In this document: positions 6,927 to 10,018 of the stretch, one piece after another
Position numbering within the stretch: position 1 is the first letter of the stretch
How the letters are laid out: each line of letters starts with the position of its first letter
Origin: WHTB01 sp050699035
GTDB lineage: Bacteria > Actinomycetota > Actinomycetes > Propionibacteriales > Nocardioidaceae
Assembly: GCA_050699035.1 (NCBI GenBank)
Contig: JBOHDE010000146.1
Coordinates: forward strand, 1-10,018
Direction of reading: 5' to 3'
Length of the DNA: 10,018 nt
Notes under the pieces: generated by a model
What the model was told of the DNA's origin: nothing
Databases searched by the model: none
The model's input: only the letters and a program-made list of their open reading frames with translations
Made by a program: the position numbers and the translations under genes

Positions 6927-8438
6927 TCAACGCGTCTGCGCGTCCTGTGCGTGTTGCAGCCGCGCCAGCGACCGCTCTCGGCCCAGCAGCTCGAGCGACT
7001 CGAACAAGGGCGGCGAGATGCGCCGTCCGGAGATCGCCACCCGCACCGGCCCGAACGCATGCCGTGGTTTGAGGCCCATGCCGTCGACCAGCGCCTCGCG
7101 GAGCGCCTGCTCGATCGCCGGTGTCGTCCAGTCGGTGACGCCGCCGAGCGCGTCGTGGGACGCCTTCACGACCGTCAGGCCGTCGGACGTGAGCACCTTC
7201 GCAGCGTCATCGGGGTCGATGCTGAAAGCGGCCTCGGACACGAACAGGAAACCGAGCATCGGCACGGCCTCGCCGAGGGAGGTGATCCGCTCGTGCACCA
7301 GAGGCGTGGCGTCGGCGAGCAACGCGCGTTGCTCGGCGGTGACGGTGTCGCCGAGCAGACCAGCCTGCTGCATTACCGGAACGAGCCGCTCGGTCAGCTC
7401 GTCGACCGGCAGCAGCCGAAGGTGGGAGGCGTTGATCGCCTCGCACTTCTTCGGGTCGAACCGGGCGGAGTTGGGGTTGACCCGCTGGATGTCGAACGCC
7501 TCGACCATCTCGTCCATCGTGAACACGTCGCGGTCGTCGGCGATGCTCCAGCCGAGCAGCGCGAGGTAGTTGAGCAGGCCCTCGGGCAGGAACCCGCGCT
7601 CGACGTACTCGTCGAGGCCGGAGCCCGGGTCGCGCTTGGACAGCTTGCGGTTGCCTTCGCCCATCACGAACGGCAGGTGACCGAACCGGGGCGGCCCGTT
7701 GCCGATGCCGATGGACCTCAGCGCCTCGTAGAGCGCGATCTGGCGCGGCGTCGACGACAGCAGGTCCTCGCCGCGGAGCACATGGGTGATCTCCATCAGC
7801 GCGTCGTCGACCGGGTTGACCAGGGTGTACAGCGGGTGGCCGTTCGCGCGGACCAGCACGAAGTCGGGCACGTGCTCGGGCTGGAAGCTGATCTCGCCGC
7901 GCACCAGGTCGTCGAAGGTGATCGTCCGGTCAGGCATCCGCAGCCGCATCACCGGGGCGCGGTCCTGGGCGCGGAACGCCGCGACCTGCTCGTCGGTCAG
8001 CGCCCGGCAGTGCCCGTCGTACCCGGGTGTCCGTCCGGCGGCCCGGGCCGCCTCACGACGCTCGTCGAGCTCCTCCTGGGAGCAGAAGCAGTGGTACGCC
8101 GCGCCGGACTCGAGCAGCCGGGCGGCGATGTCGGCGTACAGGTCGAGCCGCTTGGACTGGCGGTAGGGACCGAACGGACCGTCGACCTCCGGGCCCTCGT
8201 CCCAGTCGAGGCCGAGCCAGCGCAGCGAGTCGATGGCGTAGCGGTAGGCCTCCTCGGTGCTCCGCGCCGTGTCGGTGTCCTCGAGGCGCAGCACGAGCGT
8301 GCCGCCGTAGTGGCGCGCGAAGGCCCAGTTGAACAGCGCCGTCCGGATCCCACCGACGTGCATGGACCCGGTCGGCGACGGCGCGAACCGGACCCGTACC
8401 TGCTCGGGTGCGAGGTCGCCGAGGACGGGATCAGTCAC
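6927..8438 (-). CDS. gltX: Glutamyl-tRNA synthetase
   Basis: A class I aminoacyl-tRNA synthetase that attaches glutamate to tRNA-Glu, and possibly to tRNA-Gln where a transamidation route is used. The 503-residue product has the usual length. The ATP-site HIGH-type motif is FAPSPTGSMHVGG (18-30) and the KMSKS-type motif is KLSKR (265-269). A Cys-x-Cys pair (C117, C119) with Y140 and C144 resembles the zinc site of many bacterial enzymes. The C-terminal half is the anticodon-binding domain. The start is GTG at 8438, which overlaps the end of the upstream fumarylacetoacetate-hydrolase-family gene by 8 bp and has only a weak GGTGG before it. This suggests translational coupling. The tRNA-Glu and tRNA-Gln genes lie about 1.7 kb downstream on the same strand. 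Confidence 0.96.
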   Translation of the reverse strand: MTDPVLGDLAPEQVRVRFAPSPTGSMHVGGIRTALFNWAFARHYGGTLVLRLEDTDTARSTEEAYRYAIDSLRWLGLDWDEGPEVDGPFGPYRQSKRLDLYADIAARLLESGAAYHCFCSQEELDERREAARAAGRTPGYDGHCRALTDEQVAAFRAQDRAPVMRLRMPDRTITFDDLVRGEISFQPEHVPDFVLVRANGHPLYTLVNPVDDALMEITHVLRGEDLLSSTPRQIALYEALRSIGIGNGPPRFGHLPFVMGEGNRKLSKRDPGSGLDEYVERGFLPEGLLNYLALLGWSIADDRDVFTMDEMVEAFDIQRVNPNSARFDPKKCEAINASHLRLLPVDELTERLVPVMQQAGLLGDTVTAEQRALLADATPLVHERITSLGEAVPMLGFLFVSEAAFSIDPDDAAKVLTSDGLTVVKASHDALGGVTDWTTPAIEQALREALVDGMGLKPRHAFGPVRVAISGRRISPPLFESLELLGRERSLARLQHAQDAQTR

Positions 8439-9210
8439 GGGAGACCACCTTGTTGTCCAGAGTGCCGATGCCCTCGATCGTGACGGCGACCTCGTCGCCG
8501 GGCTGCATCGGGCCGACGCCCGCCGGCGTGCCGGTGAGGACGACGTCGCCCGGCAGCAGCGTCATCACCGACGTGACGTAGGCGATGATCGTCGGCACGT
8601 CGAAGATCATCTGACTGGTGCGGCCGGACTGCCGCTCCTGGTCGCCGAGGTCGGTCGTGATCGCCAGGTCGCTGACGTCGAGGTCGGTCTCGATCCACGG
8701 CCCGAGCGGGCAGAACGTGTCGAAGCTCTTGGCCCGGGTGTACTGCACGTCCTGCTTCTGCAGGTCGCGCGCCGTCACGTCGTTGCCGACCGTGTAGCCG
8801 TAGATCACGTCGGCCGTGCGGTCGACCGGGACGTCACGGCAGATCCGGCCGATCACCACGGCGAGCTCACCCTCGTAGTGCACCTCCCTGCTCTGCCGCG
8901 GGTAGACGATCGGGTCGCCGGGACCGATCACCGACGTGTTGGGCTTGAGGAACAGCAACGGCTCGTCGGGTACGTCGTTGCCGAGCTCGGCAGCATGGTC
9001 GACGTAGTTGCGCCCGACGCACACCACCTTGCTGCGGGGGATGACCGGCGCCAACAGCCGGACGGCGTCGAGCTCGAAGCGCTGCCCGGTGAACTCGACG
9101 CCCTGGTACAGCGGGTCGCCGACGATCTCGGCGATGAACTGTTGGGACCCCGAGGACTCGATGACTCCGAAGCCGGGCTCCTCGCCCGCGGTGAATCTCG
9201 CGATACGCAT
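8431..9210 (-). CDS. Fumarylacetoacetate hydrolase family protein
   Basis: A 259-residue cytoplasmic hydrolase or isomerase of the FAH superfamily, which acts on 2-oxo or beta-diketo acids with a divalent metal. Landmarks are VGRNYVDHAAELGN (65-78, with candidate catalytic H72), HYEGELAVVIGR (111-122, metal ligands E113 and E115), GYTVGNDVTARDLQ (138-151, D144) and TGTPAGVG (226-233). The exact substrate is not determined; oxaloacetate decarboxylase, acylpyruvase or 2-hydroxyhepta-2,4-diene-1,7-dioate isomerase activities all occur in the family. It is first in the run leading to gltX, an arrangement that recalls M. tuberculosis Rv2993c-Rv2992c (from memory). The ATG at 9210 has no Shine-Dalgarno sequence, and a TAGGCT box ends 9 nt before it, so the transcript is probably nearly leaderless. 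Confidence 0.9.
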   Translation of the reverse strand: MRIARFTAGEEPGFGVIESSGSQQFIAEIVGDPLYQGVEFTGQRFELDAVRLLAPVIPRSKVVCVGRNYVDHAAELGNDVPDEPLLFLKPNTSVIGPGDPIVYPRQSREVHYEGELAVVIGRICRDVPVDRTADVIYGYTVGNDVTARDLQKQDVQYTRAKSFDTFCPLGPWIETDLDVSDLAITTDLGDQERQSGRTSQMIFDVPTIIAYVTSVMTLLPGDVVLTGTPAGVGPMQPGDEVAVTIEGIGTLDNKVVSRD

Positions 9211-9219
9211 GATGCGTCG

Positions 9220-9225
9220 AGCCTA
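9220..9225 (-). promoter_or_regulatory. Predicted -10 box of the FAH-gltX operon
   Basis: On the minus strand TAGGCT (9225-9220) matches TANNNT. Nine bases separate it from the ATG at 9210, so a transcript starting about 7 nt after the box would carry a leader of only a few bases. No convincing -35 box is seen. The whole divergent gap to the plus-strand gene is 56 bp. Confidence 0.4.
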
Positions 9226-9252
9226 CCGGCGGGCCCGGCGACGAACCGTCAC

Positions 9253-9258
9253 TACCCT
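9253..9258 (+). promoter_or_regulatory. Predicted -10 box of the right-edge gene
   Basis: TACCCT matches TANNNT and lies 8 nt before the GTG at 9267, with no Shine-Dalgarno sequence between them. This is the spacing expected for a leaderless actinobacterial start. No clear -35 box is seen. It lies close to the divergent TAGGCT box at 9220-9225, so the two promoters probably interfere or share control. Confidence 0.4.
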
Positions 9259-9266
9259 TGGTCCCT

Positions 9267-10018
9267 GTGGAGGCGCAGATCACTGCACCGTCGCCGACGG
9301 TGCTCGACGAGCCGACGTGGCGTCGCCGCCGCGCGGCCCACGAGGCACGCGTCGACCCGTGGCTCGGCCCGCACCTCGAGCGGCGCCGGATCGGCGAGAA
9401 GCACCCGGTCGAGGACTTCCTGTTCACCTACTACTCGCACCGACCGGCCGCGCTGCGGCGCTGGCATCCGGGTCCAGGGGTGGTGCTGGCGGGTGCGTCG
9501 CCGCTGCGCGGCACCCGGGGGTACGTCGAGGGCGCTGACGGGGTGCGGCTGGACCCGGCGTACGTGCGAGACCGGGCCGACGTCGTCCGTCGTACCCACG
9601 ACCTGCTCGTCGCCACCCGGGACCGCGCACCGTCGTTCGGCTGCCTCGGGCTGCACGAGTGGGCGATGGTCTACCGGCAGTCGCCCGACCAGATCCGGCA
9701 CGCCGCGTGGCCGCTGCGGCTGAGGGCCTCCGGCACGGACGCCGTCGTGGAGGGTCACCGGATCCGCTGTACGCATTTCGACGCGTTCCGTTTCTTCACC
9801 GAGCCGGCGCGACCGCTCAACACCGTGCGGCCCGGCCCGGCGGACCGGGTCGAGCACGAGCAGCCGGGCTGCCTGCACGTCACCATGGACCTCTACAAGC
9901 ACGCGTTCGTGCTCGCGCCGATGACGCCGTCGGAGCTGGTGGCCGACTGCTTCGAGCTGGCCCGCGACGTACGCACGCTCGACATGCGGGCCTCGCCGTA
10001 CGACCTGACCGGACTGGG
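9267..10018 (+). CDS. Conserved actinobacterial protein, labelled 3-methyladenine DNA glycosylase (partial, 3' end missing)
   Basis: The frame from GTG 9267 stays open for 250 codons to the window edge, so the C-terminus is missing. The sequence resembles, from memory, an actinobacterial family of about 290-300 residues that is routinely annotated 3-methyladenine DNA glycosylase. Its characteristic stretches are KHPVEDFLFTYYSHRPAALR (45-64), FGCLGLHEWAMVY (124-136), CTHFDAFRFFT (168-178) and GCLHVTMDLYK (201-211). I see no helix-hairpin-helix GPD motif or other recognisable glycosylase motif, so the activity is unproven. Recurrent His, Asp and Cys residues (C126, H130, H170, D172, H204, D208) could form a metal or active site; that is inference. 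No membrane segment or signal peptide is visible. GTG 9267 fits a leaderless promoter; TTG 9258 is an in-frame alternative. Confidence 0.75.
   Translation, partial: MEAQITAPSPTVLDEPTWRRRRAAHEARVDPWLGPHLERRRIGEKHPVEDFLFTYYSHRPAALRRWHPGPGVVLAGASPLRGTRGYVEGADGVRLDPAYVRDRADVVRRTHDLLVATRDRAPSFGCLGLHEWAMVYRQSPDQIRHAAWPLRLRASGTDAVVEGHRIRCTHFDAFRFFTEPARPLNTVRPGPADRVEHEQPGCLHVTMDLYKHAFVLAPMTPSELVADCFELARDVRTLDMRASPYDLTGL

Noticed and set aside
6951..8483. Plus-strand open frame of 510 codons covering all of gltX
   Set aside because: It is the antisense shadow of gltX, with its composition dominated by Arg, Gly, Val and Gln/Asp from complementary high-GC codons. It has no recognisable domain, and gltX itself is unambiguous.
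8329..9723. Plus-strand open frame of 464 codons across the FAH gene and into the right-edge gene
   Set aside because: It runs antisense to the FAH gene and then out of frame with the GTG 9267 gene, whose frame carries conserved protein stretches. It is typical high-GC chance openness.

Overview
The window reads as chromosomal core sequence from a high-GC Gram-positive bacterium (Actinomycetota). The evidence is strong G/C bias at third codon positions, leaderless-type starts, an actinobacterial NdgR/LtbR-type regulator divergent from leuCD, and an Ada-AlkA fusion followed by ogt. The order leuD-leuC / IclR regulator ... gltX-FAH resembles, from memory, the Mycobacterium tuberculosis Rv2987c-Rv2993c neighbourhood. 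The genus cannot be fixed from the sequence; a Nocardioides-like or other Propionibacteriales organism would fit.

Layout. Positions 1-41 hold hairpins downstream of leuD. Positions 71-2086 (minus) hold leuC then leuD, the two subunits of isopropylmalate isomerase. A 75-bp divergent control region (2087-2161) carries a 15-bp palindrome placed between the predicted -35 and -10 boxes of both promoters. It leads rightward into an IclR-family regulator (2162-2881, plus), which has no ribosome binding site and looks leaderless. A 57-bp near-perfect hairpin (2894-2950) separates the regulator from a convergent DNA alkylation repair operon: an Ada-type/AlkA fusion (4909-3446) overlapping ogt (3449-2964) by 4 bp. 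Next on the minus strand come a terminator, tRNA-Glu(CTC), tRNA-Gln(CTG) and their probable promoter (4980-5290). A minus-strand run then reads, in transcription order, fumarylacetoacetate-hydrolase-family protein (9210-8431), gltX (8438-6927), a CPBP-family membrane protease (6910-5879) and a RibD/DHFR-like reductase (5844-5308). The overlaps and short gaps suggest a single operon. At the right edge a divergent plus-strand gene starts at GTG 9267 and runs off the window. It resembles an actinobacterial family usually labelled 3-methyladenine DNA glycosylase.

How the parts relate. leuC/leuD form one enzyme complex, and the adjacent regulator probably controls them and itself through the shared palindrome. 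The Ada-AlkA fusion probably senses methylation damage and excises alkylated bases, while Ogt directly repairs O6-alkylguanine. GltX charges the tRNA-Glu encoded downstream. It may also mischarge the tRNA-Gln, whose T1-A72 end pair suits the GatCAB transamidation route.

I see no new defence, mobile or biosynthetic system. There is no transposase, integrase, CRISPR array, toxin-antitoxin pair or gene of foreign composition. The most useful points for follow-up are the operator geometry, the unusually regular hairpins, the set of leaderless-type starts and the poorly characterised partial gene at the right end.
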